Of a stretch of DNA of 57,555 nt, positions 34,401-42,290 are shown piece after piece (within the stretch, counting starts at the first letter, position 1; every line of letters begins with the position of its first letter). The notes beneath the pieces are model-generated. The model saw only the letters and a list, made by a program, of their open reading frames with translations. It searched no databases and had not been told where the DNA came from. The translations under genes and the position numbers were made by a program. Origin of the DNA: Anaerobutyricum stercoris (GTDB taxonomy: Bacteria; Bacillota; Clostridia; Lachnospirales; Lachnospiraceae); contig DXBR01000063.1 of NCBI GenBank assembly GCA_019116455.1, positions 1 to 57,555 of the forward strand, in the 5' to 3' direction.

Positions 34401-35364
34401 CAAGTTTTTCTCTGTCTTCTTCCTGTGAACGGCGGATAGCCTCCGCTGCAAGCTGAGAAGCAGACTTTGTCGCCGGCTCATCATCCAGTACCTGCGGGAT
34501 ATACGGCTCCATCTCGTGAGCCTGCTCATCCCTGTCGATGGCGTCCTGCGCAAGCTCCCAGGCAGAGCGGGGATGATTTTCTGTCTCCTGCTGTACCGTT
34601 TGATTCCGGTTCATGGTCCGGGCCGTATTCTGCAGCGCCTCCTCCCTCTGCCGACTCTCTTCTTTCAGACGTTCTTCTTCCTGGCGCTCCTCTTCCAGCA
34701 TCTCTGTGACAGATTTCTCTCTGCCATATTGAATCTGAGAAAGGTCAAAAGGATACTCCACCTGAGGATTCTGCATTCCCATCATTTCCATGAGATTTTT
34801 ATAAATCAGATCATTTAACTCGGCTGTCTGCTGCGCATCAAATGAATCTGCCGAATCAGGAACCGCCTCCTGTGCCGGCGTCTCATACGAGTCTTCCGTT
34901 TCTTCCGGCCGGGCCGGTTCCTGCGAAGCCCCGCTGCCATGCATACCGGCATCCGCATTATCCTCATTCTCCTGTATACCCTCTTCCCGGCTGTTCTCTG
35001 CCGCCTGTTCCATATGCGTGTTCTCCGCCTGCTGTTCCATTGCGGAATTCTCTGACGCAGCACGTCTCCCGGTCATTCCTCTGCGAAGACGTTCTTCTAT
35101 CATACTTGCCACAGAAGCAGCCTGCTCCGTATCATCCATTTCCTCAAAAGGTTTTGGCGGAAAGATATCCGGCGCCAGCGTCTCCACAAGTCTTTGTATG
35201 GAGTCTACCATCTCCGCCACTTCCTCTGACTCATCGGGACGGCCTACAATATTCATAGCCATATCCACAATATCATTCATATCGAACGGCGCCTCATCTG
35301 TGCCTTCCGCTGCTGAATGCTGTGCTCTGACAACATCAAGCAGCGCTCTAATAATGTCTTCCAT
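31489..35364 (-). CDS. Large acidic protein with degenerate DnaB/KaiC-like RecA-fold domain
   Basis: 1291 residues, not a family I can name. Residues 1-95 look folded and helical. About 96-970 is mostly low-complexity, acidic and Ala/Glu/Ser-rich, probably disordered, with helical patches at about 215-245, 300-390 and 725-775. Short motifs recur: SAxxLAxxA at 267, 301, 549 and 573, and LNDLIxxN...MM at 183 and 479. A basic stretch (915-930) precedes the C-terminal domain (about 975-1291), which follows the DnaB/KaiC pattern: LSTGFKKLDAMLRYGLHKG, then a P-loop position reading DSKPQYLKNSF (Lys kept, Gly and Thr lost), YISTELSRYDLMV with the Glu kept, Walker B VVFIDNIENIL, and LAGELGIPIIMSYGYAQ. 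It may be a non-hydrolysing scaffold or adaptor rather than a helicase. Start ATG 35364 follows CGGAGG. Divergent from the PHP gene. Confidence 0.85.
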   Translation of the reverse strand: MEDIIRALLDVVRAQHSAAEGTDEAPFDMNDIVDMAMNIVGRPDESEEVAEMVDSIQRLVETLAPDIFPPKPFEEMDDTEQAASVASMIEERLRRGMTGRRAASENSAMEQQAENTHMEQAAENSREEGIQENEDNADAGMHGSGASQEPARPEETEDSYETPAQEAVPDSADSFDAQQTAELNDLIYKNLMEMMGMQNPQVEYPFDLSQIQYGREKSVTEMLEEERQEEERLKEESRQREEALQNTARTMNRNQTVQQETENHPRSAWELAQDAIDRDEQAHEMEPYIPQVLDDEPATKSASQLAAEAIRRSQEEDREKLEIEKQAERLMEEAKKRGQDPMKFALHQQEILRYMEKNSDELVSFEDYEDLSPEEKYEIERQLHIEKQLADGVHPDEVDDQVPEEFIPEELKAAMTDAGANSGAGDNENEAETSPKESVGETPSAPVLTEDMLRQLSQEVIRENSEMILSENENEDMDSLNDLIMENIKNMMSGSGAAVPQENVGDLLAQAAAAAKGETGSGAASGSGTEKESAQAPGKESEEPLRGLSAVELAKAAQRAAKPEPQEVKEGKSAVELAKEAQENARKARAAEEGAGAGSGAASRGPESKGQEEQDSNLQHQEKDQAEADERVSDIDSEEAIKGEIAQSQTIPHEDEVLSETENNTEEKGEEMDSADSDAAEDDKSVQQPDEAAAEAAAGESEPDPAVQEEEPEEEYEYVDPDELVLGEHTQAEIDEALDNLNSLGLEGEVYERAKRMLLLELAGSEGELDAWLREQESGKKKKATVSALDGEEDSLDLDDLDEDMLEKELELAMDEDFFLDKEDDEDASDEAAMNDETANASGSDKKAANEETAAEGAAADEESAEDEPAQESSPEEREDMSADVISEVEVEDTVPIPEADRRQSAMNRTARASVSRKKVVKRREKKAAEGAASGKTAGEAARTAADGTGKTTGEKAAGEGMWTEPARPAEKREYQVSLRHPFVLKNSASFMDQFEKYIADTQENRKLSTGFKKLDAMLRYGLHKGTYFIDSKPQYLKNSFMQQMADRAAESGVDVLYISTELSRYDLMVDTISRLSYEIHQGDPDKAVSVMSIMTGEDGADLESLKDELNWYRGRISEHLYILDQEVVAEYTDAMEDASAGDILGELIRSIVRDGVHKPVVFIDNIENILSVEDTEDIKPLMEGIRRLAGELGIPIIMSYGYAQAESETEMSGEESRFHELLGNMCDVYMELQYADMITEDSVEITEEDIEEMVEEGDSLLINVLLHRNRRPLRASCQIQGTPKFNYYEE

Positions 35365-35584
35365 ATCTGTTCATCCTCCGTCAATCAGTCAATAAGCTTA
35401 GTTTGTATTGTAACACTTTTGTGCCATTATTACAAATATTCCTCTCCTTTAAAACCGTTGCTTTTTCACCTGTTTTCTGCCATAATAAATACGAAATACC
35501 GCGCAGAATACGCCGGTATGCACAAGAAACATACGGGCAGACTGATCCTGCCGAATTTTTATATTTTTACGGAGGAACTACATT

Positions 35585-36481
35585 TTGAAAACGTATATCG
35601 ATTTACACATTCATTCCACCGCATCGGACGGTACACTTACCCCGGCGCAGGTTGTTTCATCGGCCATGGCGGCCGCAGGAAAGAAAAAAGATCCGGTAGT
35701 CATCGCTCTTACCGACCATGACACCGTCGCCGGCATTCCTGAATTTATGAAAGAAGCTGAGAAGTATAAAGACCGTCTGACAGCAATTCCGGGTGTGGAA
35801 ATCTCCACCGACTACCACGGCGTAGAGATTCATATCCTGGGCTATAACATTGACATTCATAACGCCGAGCTTCTGGAGCGTCTGAAAGTATGCCGTGAGA
35901 GCCGTGACGGCAGAAATGAGAAAATCATTCAGAAACTGCAGGAACAGGGATTCCAGATTACCATGGAAGATATCCGTCCGGCAGATCCCAACGAGACCAT
36001 CGCAAGACCGCATATTGCAAAACAGCTTCTTAAGAAGAACTATGTTTCTTCTGTAAAAGAAGCCTTTGACAAATATCTTGCCGAAGGAAGATGCTGCTAC
36101 GTGGAGAGAATCATGCCGACTCCGCAGGAAGCCATCTCTCTTATCAAAAGCAGCGGCGGTTTCGCTGTGCTGGCGCACCTGATGTACTATAAGAAGCTGG
36201 ACGCTGCCCAAAAAGCGGAGCTGGCTGCCGAGCTGAAAGACGCCGGACTGACCGGTATTGAGACATATTACAATACCTATACTCCGGTGGAAGAGGACTT
36301 TGTGAAGAGCCTTGCCAAACAGCACTCTCTGCTGCTCACCGGCGGAACTGACTTCCACGGCCAGAACAAGCCTCACATTTCTCTGTTTAAAGGACAGGGC
36401 GAGATGGAAGTACCGGAAGACATTCTGCCGGAATTCATGGAAGCGGTCGGCACGATCAAACAAACTGACGCCAAAAAATAA
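35585..36481 (+). CDS. PHP-domain phosphoesterase (YciV/RNase AM-like)
   Basis: Metal-dependent PHP phosphoesterase. The family includes enzymes acting on 3',5'-nucleoside bisphosphates and RNA 5' ends (E. coli YciV/RnmA). Metal ligands are visible in DLHIHSTASDGTLTP, ALTDHDTVAG, PGVEISTDYHG, AHLMYYKK and GGTDFHGQNKP. Length of 298 residues is normal. The start is a TTG at 35585 with GGAGG 9 nt upstream; no ATG lies near the N-terminal motif. Stands alone, divergent from the large acidic protein. Confidence 0.9.
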   Translation: MKTYIDLHIHSTASDGTLTPAQVVSSAMAAAGKKKDPVVIALTDHDTVAGIPEFMKEAEKYKDRLTAIPGVEISTDYHGVEIHILGYNIDIHNAELLERLKVCRESRDGRNEKIIQKLQEQGFQITMEDIRPADPNETIARPHIAKQLLKKNYVSSVKEAFDKYLAEGRCCYVERIMPTPQEAISLIKSSGGFAVLAHLMYYKKLDAAQKAELAAELKDAGLTGIETYYNTYTPVEEDFVKSLAKQHSLLLTGGTDFHGQNKPHISLFKGQGEMEVPEDILPEFMEAVGTIKQTDAKK

Positions 36482-36500
36482 AAGCCAAATATTAACATGC

Positions 36501-36582
36501 AAAAGGAGCCTTCTGTCATGTGATTCCTGTAGTCAGATTACTGATCTGACGATTGGAAATCCATTCACAAGGGCTCCTTTTT
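36501..36582. terminator. Bidirectional terminator with structured insert
   Basis: AAAAGGAGCC and GGCTCCTTTT are perfect 10-nt arms flanked by A and T runs, between the convergent PHP and mnmA genes. The 60-nt loop contains its own hairpin (GTCAGAT/ATCTGAC) and a TGGA/TCCA pair, so the folded form would be a branched stem rather than a simple hairpin. Confidence 0.75.
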
Positions 36583-36670
36583 ATACTGTCACTCTCTATT
36601 TACGCTGTTGCGCTTATTCTTATTATCACACTCTGTTCCCTGCTATCGCACTTATGCGGACTGCCGCACT

Positions 36671-37735
36671 TTATTCGATAATCCTTCCGCCGCCCACCAC
36701 GGCGTCTCCCCGGTAGAGAACCACAGACTGCCCTTTTGTAATCGCCCTCTGAGGTTCCAGGAAGTCTACTTCCACTCGGCCATCTTGTGTCACTCGGGCG
36801 GTGGCTTCCTTTTCCACCTGATGATATCGTATCCTTGCCTTGATAACTTCATCCGGCCGTACCTCCTCAATCCAGTTAAAGTTATCCGCTGTCAGATGGC
36901 TGTGGAACAGATCATCGTTGCTGCCAAGCACCACTTTATTCTCCTCCGGACGAATTTCCGTCACATAGAGAGACTGCGGCGCGGAAATACCAAGACCTCT
37001 GCGCTGACCGATGGTATAGCAGTAGTAACCCTTGTGGGTTCCCAGTACATTTCCGTCCTTATCCACGAAGTCACCCGGCTGACTGCTCTGCCCCGTAGTC
37101 TTCTCGATGAAGCTCCGGTAATCCCCGTCCGGGATGAAGCAAATGTCCTGGCTGTCTTTTTTGGCGGCGTTGAAAAAGCCCTGCTCCTCGGCAATCCGCC
37201 GGATCTCTTCCTTGGTATAACCTCCCAGAGGAAAGCAGGTGTGAGCCAGCTGCTCCTGCGTCAGTGAATAGAGCACATAGCTCTGGTCTTTGGCGCTGTC
37301 TTTTCCTTTCAGCAAATGATATCCCTGCCCGTCTTCTGTGATCCGGGCATAGTGGCCGGTGACCACCACGTCACACTGCAGCTCCCTGGCCTTCTGCCAA
37401 AGATGAGCAAACTTCAGATGACGGTTGCACTCGATGCATGGATTCGGCGTCATGCCGCATCGGTAGCTCTCAATAAAATTATCAATGACCTTTTCCTTGA
37501 AATCCGCCTTAAAATTAAACACATAATAAGGGATGCCCAGCTTCACAGCCACACTCCGGGCATCCTCTATATCACTCAGGGAACAGCAGGTCTTCTCCTG
37601 CTCCATTCCAATATCTTCATTATCATAGAGCTTCATCGTCACGCCGATACAGTCATAACCGGCCTCCTTCATCAGATAAGCCGCCACTGATGAATCCACG
37701 CCTCCGCTCATGGCGATCAAAGCTTTCTTTCCCAT
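36671..37735 (-). CDS. mnmA: tRNA-specific 2-thiouridylase
   Basis: Thiolates uridine 34 of Lys, Glu and Gln tRNAs using ATP and a sulfur relay. P-loop AMSGGVDSSVAAYLM at residues 7-21; catalytic cysteines in NPCIECN and QDICFIPDGDY; GQRRGLG region present. Length of 354 residues is normal. Start ATG 37735 follows GGGAGAAAG. It begins 20 nt after the stop of the BMC-domain gene on the same strand, so the two are probably cotranscribed. No cysteine desulfurase is adjacent. Confidence 0.97.
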   Translation of the reverse strand: MGKKALIAMSGGVDSSVAAYLMKEAGYDCIGVTMKLYDNEDIGMEQEKTCCSLSDIEDARSVAVKLGIPYYVFNFKADFKEKVIDNFIESYRCGMTPNPCIECNRHLKFAHLWQKARELQCDVVVTGHYARITEDGQGYHLLKGKDSAKDQSYVLYSLTQEQLAHTCFPLGGYTKEEIRRIAEEQGFFNAAKKDSQDICFIPDGDYRSFIEKTTGQSSQPGDFVDKDGNVLGTHKGYYCYTIGQRRGLGISAPQSLYVTEIRPEENKVVLGSNDDLFHSHLTADNFNWIEEVRPDEVIKARIRYHQVEKEATARVTQDGRVEVDFLEPQRAITKGQSVVLYRGDAVVGGGRIIE

Positions 37736-37755
37736 GTTCTCTTTCTCCCTATATA

Positions 37756-38562
37756 CTATCGTTCTTCATCACATTTTTTGTTGATATGGATGGATGCTGC
37801 TTTTTCCTCCTGGCAGACTGCCGGAGACATATTACGTTTCAGATAATCCTCCCCACATTCTTCCGCCACGTCCTGTATGGAGATCGGAGTGATCCCCAGA
37901 GCTGTCAGCAGCTGGCATCCTGTTTCTTTGCCCACATCCATGGCTTTTTGTACCGCCGCGATATCTCCAGTCACTCCTGCGACGAACTCATTCATCATCC
38001 GCAGATTATGACTGGGCGAACCGTACCAGACGATATCCACCGGCGCCGCCTTCACTGCTCTGTCCACAGCGGCAATGCCCACGCCCGCCGGCGCTGCGCC
38101 TACCACACCGAACGCTCTTCCCACAGGTGTTCCGAAAATCTCATGGAGCACCTCGCCCGCACGGGGCGTCACATGGGACTCCATATGCCCTACTTCGTTA
38201 ATGTAAATACACTGAGACCAGTAATCAATATTATGCAGAGATTCCTCCACCACTTTTCTGGCGTCAGAGATCGTCTCCGCTCCCAGTATAAAAAGGCAGC
38301 CCTGCCCGCACTGTCTTCCGGCGTCAATGGCCATCTCAAATCGAAGCAGCTTTGCATTGCACGCCTTCACCGCATCGTCAATGGCAATGGCCTGGGCCAC
38401 CGTACCAGTTCGTGAAGAAATGATACCCAGAGCATTATATTTCTCCGGAATATCCAGAATCAGCCTAACCATCCCGTTTATATTTCCAATCATCAAACCT
38501 ATCGTATGTGCTGCCGCTGTTCCGACAAACTGTTCCGCATCCGGAGTAAAATAATCTGCCAT
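37756..38562 (-). CDS. PduB-like tandem BMC-domain shell protein, orphan
   Basis: Two bacterial microcompartment domains in tandem, most like PduB/EtuB-type trimeric shell proteins: first domain AEQFVGTAAAHTIGLMIGN, LGIISSRTGT and AIDDAVKACNAKL; second domain YINEVGHMESHVTPRAGEV, FGTPVGRAFGVVGAAPAGVG and AAVDRAVKAAPVDIV. PduB sequences carry near-identical blocks (EFVGTA-HTIGL, ADEAVKA, NEAGHIE-TARA). The C-terminus adds a Cys/Lys/Glu-containing tail of about 30 residues. I prefer start ATG 38562 (MADYFTPDAEQ), with AGGTG upstream; ATG 38580 adds six residues. No other shell protein, signature enzyme or encapsulation cofactor gene lies in the window, and the next gene in the operon is mnmA. 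It could be a satellite shell gene for a compartment encoded elsewhere, or have a stand-alone role. Confidence 0.87.
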   Translation of the reverse strand: MADYFTPDAEQFVGTAAAHTIGLMIGNINGMVRLILDIPEKYNALGIISSRTGTVAQAIAIDDAVKACNAKLLRFEMAIDAGRQCGQGCLFILGAETISDARKVVEESLHNIDYWSQCIYINEVGHMESHVTPRAGEVLHEIFGTPVGRAFGVVGAAPAGVGIAAVDRAVKAAPVDIVWYGSPSHNLRMMNEFVAGVTGDIAAVQKAMDVGKETGCQLLTALGITPISIQDVAEECGEDYLKRNMSPAVCQEEKAASIHINKKCDEER

Positions 38563-38661
38563 CTGTATCACCTGTCCCATGCTGTCTGTTTTAATCTGCT
38601 ATTTATAAAATTATGTCATTTGTACACGAAAATGTATACAGCAATTTTATTATACCTTATG

Positions 38662-38716
38662 AAAACGGCGGAGTCAATTCCCATCTAAAAAATAGGAATT
38701 GACTCCGCCGCTTTTT
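38662..38716. terminator. Strong hairpin terminator
   Basis: AACGGCGGAGTCAATTCC pairs with GGAATTGACTCCGCCG, with a 12-nt A/T loop and TTTTT after it on the plus strand and TTTTC on the minus strand. On the minus strand it ends the HTH-membrane gene upstream of the BMC gene. Confidence 0.9.
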
Positions 38717-38783
38717 GACAGCTTTTTCTGCATATACTGTACTTTGTTTCGTGCATTATCCGTTGCTTTTCTCATGTCTCTTT

Positions 38784-39914
38784 TCATTTCTTTTTCCGTA
38801 CCATCTCTGCAACCGCAAGGACAGCCGCATAAAAAACGCCTGCCGTCGGCCAAATGATCCAGGTTCTGTACCACCAGCCTGTGAGAAGGCTGACAGCCAG
38901 GTAAACAGCGGTGATCGTACACCAGTATACTGTCGAAAGATGATCGTTGCGTTTATTCTTCATTTTATTCTTACGGGCATAATCTCCTTCTTCCAGCAGT
39001 TTCTGATAGCTTCCGTAGATCATGCCGCTCCAGACGAACTGGAAGACGCCGAGAGCCACCAGAATCAGCAGCAGTGCCACGGCAAACACAAACACCACAT
39101 CCGGTGCATTGAAGGCGGCGCCGATCAAAATCGGGATAACACTCAAAATGCACAGCACCACGCCGGAAGTCACCACTCCTCTGTAATAAGGCTCAAAGCT
39201 TTCTTTTTTGCACTCCACCAGCTTCCGGACGCCTTCTTCCAGAGACAGCAGTTCCTTTTCCATATATTCATAGCGATCCAGTTTCATGCCCTGCAGGATG
39301 AAAACCGACACGGCTCCCGCGATGATCAAAAGCAAAATCACCACGCCGATTCCTCCTGCCATATCCTCATTCATTGGAATGGCTTTGTATTCTGCCAGCC
39401 CGCCCAAAAGCACAAGGAGAACCGGAGAGACAATGCAGGCGGAGACCCCGACGGCAATTTTTTTGGCTGTCGCCTCCACAGTGTCCATGTATTGCTCCGC
39501 CTCTTCCTCTGTCACCTCTATGTTCTCTCTGGCTTCCGCTGTGTCTTCTCTCATCCTCATGGAATCTTCCGGATACTCTGCATTCCAGCTCCCGACTTGT
39601 TCTTCCTGCCAATTTCCCGTCTGCTCTTCTTCCAAAAAACCGACTCTTTCCATCTGCTGCATCACGCCCGGTCTCTCTGATACCTCTCTCTCACTTTTCC
39701 AATCTCCGCTTTCTTCCTCAGTCTCTTTCAGAAGATAATCTGTGGTCACATCGAAAATTTCACTGAGCTTAAGAATTTTATCCAAATCCGGAATCGAAGC
39801 TCCGCTTTCCCATTTAGATACAGATTGACGGGAAATGTTAAGCTGCATGGCGAGTTCTTCCTGCGACCACCCTCTCTTTTTTCTCAGAGTCATTATTTTT
39901 TCTGCTAAATTCAT
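38784..39914 (-). CDS. XRE-type HTH protein with multi-span membrane domain
   Basis: An N-terminal Cro/C1-type helix-turn-helix (about 1-65: RKKRGWSQEELAMQLNISRQ, SVSKWESGASIPDL). A charged Glu-rich linker (66-150) has weak internal repetition around Trp residues (GDWKSE, GNWQEE, GSWNAE). A C-terminal half (about 160-376) has some six hydrophobic segments. Such membrane-anchored XRE regulators are common in Clostridia and are thought to link an envelope signal to DNA binding; no specific role is known for this one. Start ATG 39914 follows AGGAGG. It is transcribed alone between two terminators. Confidence 0.85.
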   Translation of the reverse strand: MNLAEKIMTLRKKRGWSQEELAMQLNISRQSVSKWESGASIPDLDKILKLSEIFDVTTDYLLKETEEESGDWKSEREVSERPGVMQQMERVGFLEEEQTGNWQEEQVGSWNAEYPEDSMRMREDTAEARENIEVTEEEAEQYMDTVEATAKKIAVGVSACIVSPVLLVLLGGLAEYKAIPMNEDMAGGIGVVILLLIIAGAVSVFILQGMKLDRYEYMEKELLSLEEGVRKLVECKKESFEPYYRGVVTSGVVLCILSVIPILIGAAFNAPDVVFVFAVALLLILVALGVFQFVWSGMIYGSYQKLLEEGDYARKNKMKNKRNDHLSTVYWCTITAVYLAVSLLTGWWYRTWIIWPTAGVFYAAVLAVAEMVRKKK

Positions 39915-40022
39915 ATAAATCCTCCTGCAGTTAATTATACTATATGCCAGCCGGCCGGATTATCCGATCTTCATCTGCCGCCGCTCAACATATCATAACT
40001 GGTATCTGCTGCAAGTATAGCA

Positions 40023-40072
40023 AAAAAACCGGTTGACAACTACCAAGTGCGCTTGGAAATGTGTCAACCGGC
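40023..40072 (-). terminator. Terminator of glgX
   Basis: On the minus strand CCGGTTGACA and TGTCAACCGG pair and are followed by TTTTTTT. The loop contains a second small hairpin (CCAAG/CTTGG). Confidence 0.88.
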
Positions 40073-40090
40073 GGTTGCAATTACCTTAAT

Positions 40091-42220
40091 CTAAAACTCC
40101 CGCACAGTAAAGACTGCCACTGACCTCGGACGCATAATAAACTGTCCGTCAATTCTCGTTTCTTCTCCTTCGTGATAAACATAACGTCCCGCGCCGTCGC
40201 CGTAAGTGTTGACACAGAGATACCAAGATCCCTTTTTAAGAGGAGGAAGCATGATCTCCACGTCCTTCCAGTAGGTATTCAGAGTGATGTAGACAATATC
40301 GTCCCGGCCTTTCTGTCGGTCATAACCGGCAAATCCCACGGAAATAGTTTTGGAATCTCCCGGCAGATTAATCTTATTGCCATCGATATCGTAGGCACGA
40401 ATCGGTTCCATGCCGCAGACGGCATCCGGAAGCTTCCTGCTGATAACGATATGCTTTTTCCGAAATGCGATCATAAATTTAAAAAACTCAAACAGATTCC
40501 TGTTTTTTTCAAGCATATTCCAGTCCAGCCAGGAGATTTCATTATCCTGACAATAACCGTTATTGTTGCCATACTGCGTATTTCCAAATTCATCACCGGC
40601 CAGAAACATCGGCGTTCCCCGGCTGCATAAGAGAACGGTGCAGGCATTTCGGATCATCCGGAAGCGAAGCTTCAATACCTCCGGATCATCGGTATCTCCC
40701 TCGGCGCCGCAGTTCCAGCTGCGATTATCGTCACTGCCGTCAGTGTTATCCCAGCCGTTGCCCTCATTATGTTTTGTATTATATGAATAAAGATCATAAA
40801 GCGTAAAGCCGTCGTGGCAGGTCAGAAAATTTACACAGGAATTATAGCCGGCATAATTTCCTTTGTAATCGGAGAAAAATCCGCCATACATATCTCCTGA
40901 TCCGACAATACGCCACATGGCGTCATTGGCCAGCCAGGCATCCCCCTTCAAATAGCTGCGCATGGTATCGCGGTATTTGCCGTTCCACTCTGCCCAGCGG
41001 TGGTGGGCCGGAAAGCTTCCGACCTGATACATGCCTCCGGCGTCCCACGCCTCCGCTATGAGCTTGACATTACTTAAAACCGGATCAAATGCGAGGCTGC
41101 TCAAAAGCGGCGGCATATTCATCGGCGTGCCGTCTTCGTTTCTTCCAAGGATACTGGCAAGATCAAAACGAAAACCGTCAATACGATAATTGACCGTCCA
41201 GTAACGAAGACATTCCAGAATCATCTGCCGGACGATCGGATGATTACAGTTAAGGGTATTGCCGCAGCCGCTGAAATTATAATAATTGCCATCCGGCGTC
41301 AGCATGTAGTACACTTTGTTATCAAATCCTTTAAAACAGAAAACAGGTCCCTTTTCATTTCCTTCGGCTGTGTGATTAAATACCACGTCCAGGATAACCT
41401 CTATCCCGTTTTCATGAAGCTCTTTGATGAGTTCTTTCAATTCCCATCCTTCATGATTAAAATTATCAGCGGAAGCATAGCTGGTATTCGGAGCAAAAAA
41501 GCTTACGGAATTATACCCCCAATAGTCCAGCAGCATTTTTCCGTCTATTTCTCTGGCATTTGCCAGCTCGTCGAATTCAAAAACCGGCATCAGTTCCACG
41601 GCGTTGATTCCCAGTTCTTTTAAATAAGGAATCTTTTCCTTCAGTCCCGCAAAGGTTCCCGGATTTTTCACCCCTGAGGAACTGTGCTGTGTAAAACCTC
41701 TGACATGAAGCTCGTATATGATCAGCTCGCACATTTCCTGTTTTGACTGCGGCATATCACCCCAGTCAAAAATGTCTTTTACGACCCGGGCATGATAAGC
41801 TCCCGCTTTTCCTTTTCCCCAGCGCCGCTGACCAGCCACCGCCCTGGCATAAGGATCCAGCAGAATATTTTTTTTATCAAAGATCAGTCCGTTTTCCGGG
41901 TCATAAGGCCCGTCTACCCGGTAAGCATACTCAAATTCCTCAATATCCAGATTAAATACTATCATAGAGTACACATCTCCGATCTTGTACTCTTCCGGAA
42001 ATGGCAGTACAGCAAACGGCTCTTCCTCACCTTTTCGGAACAGCAGAAGCTCGCAGGAGGTTCCTCTGTTGGTGTGAACTGTGAAGTTTACGCCATTCTG
42101 GAGCGGCATAGCCCCATTTGTATCAAACAGTCCCGGCCGTACCGGAAAACCTGCAATTTCATCTATCGGTTTTATTGTTTCCTGCGATGTCGCCATATAC
42201 GTATAATTATGTCCCTTCAC
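40091..42220 (-). CDS. glgX: Glycogen debranching enzyme, isoamylase type (GlgX-like)
   Basis: Hydrolyses alpha-1,6 branches of glycogen; GH13 family. Seen: an N-terminal CBM48-like beta domain (about 25-145), then the TIM barrel with DVVFNHTAEG, the nucleophile in DGFRFDLASILGR, the acid/base Glu in LIAEAWDAGG, and NFLTCHDGFTLYDL with the transition-state Asp. A C-terminal beta domain ends TVREF. Length 709. The start at 42220 is a GTG with AGGAGG 5 nt upstream; an in-frame ATG eight codons later is too far from that site. No other glycogen genes are in the window. Confidence 0.93.
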   Translation of the reverse strand: MKGHNYTYMATSQETIKPIDEIAGFPVRPGLFDTNGAMPLQNGVNFTVHTNRGTSCELLLFRKGEEEPFAVLPFPEEYKIGDVYSMIVFNLDIEEFEYAYRVDGPYDPENGLIFDKKNILLDPYARAVAGQRRWGKGKAGAYHARVVKDIFDWGDMPQSKQEMCELIIYELHVRGFTQHSSSGVKNPGTFAGLKEKIPYLKELGINAVELMPVFEFDELANAREIDGKMLLDYWGYNSVSFFAPNTSYASADNFNHEGWELKELIKELHENGIEVILDVVFNHTAEGNEKGPVFCFKGFDNKVYYMLTPDGNYYNFSGCGNTLNCNHPIVRQMILECLRYWTVNYRIDGFRFDLASILGRNEDGTPMNMPPLLSSLAFDPVLSNVKLIAEAWDAGGMYQVGSFPAHHRWAEWNGKYRDTMRSYLKGDAWLANDAMWRIVGSGDMYGGFFSDYKGNYAGYNSCVNFLTCHDGFTLYDLYSYNTKHNEGNGWDNTDGSDDNRSWNCGAEGDTDDPEVLKLRFRMIRNACTVLLCSRGTPMFLAGDEFGNTQYGNNNGYCQDNEISWLDWNMLEKNRNLFEFFKFMIAFRKKHIVISRKLPDAVCGMEPIRAYDIDGNKINLPGDSKTISVGFAGYDRQKGRDDIVYITLNTYWKDVEIMLPPLKKGSWYLCVNTYGDGAGRYVYHEGEETRIDGQFIMRPRSVAVFTVREF

Positions 42221-42290
42221 CTTTTCCTCCTATCCGTCTCTTCCAGCCTGTTTTTGTCTTCTGTAATTCTCATCTTGGCGCGTGCCTGCT

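Noticed and set aside
37756..38562. Full microcompartment locus
   Set aside because: No hexameric or pentameric shell gene, signature enzyme or diol/ethanolamine/glycyl-radical gene lies nearby; only the single tandem-BMC gene.
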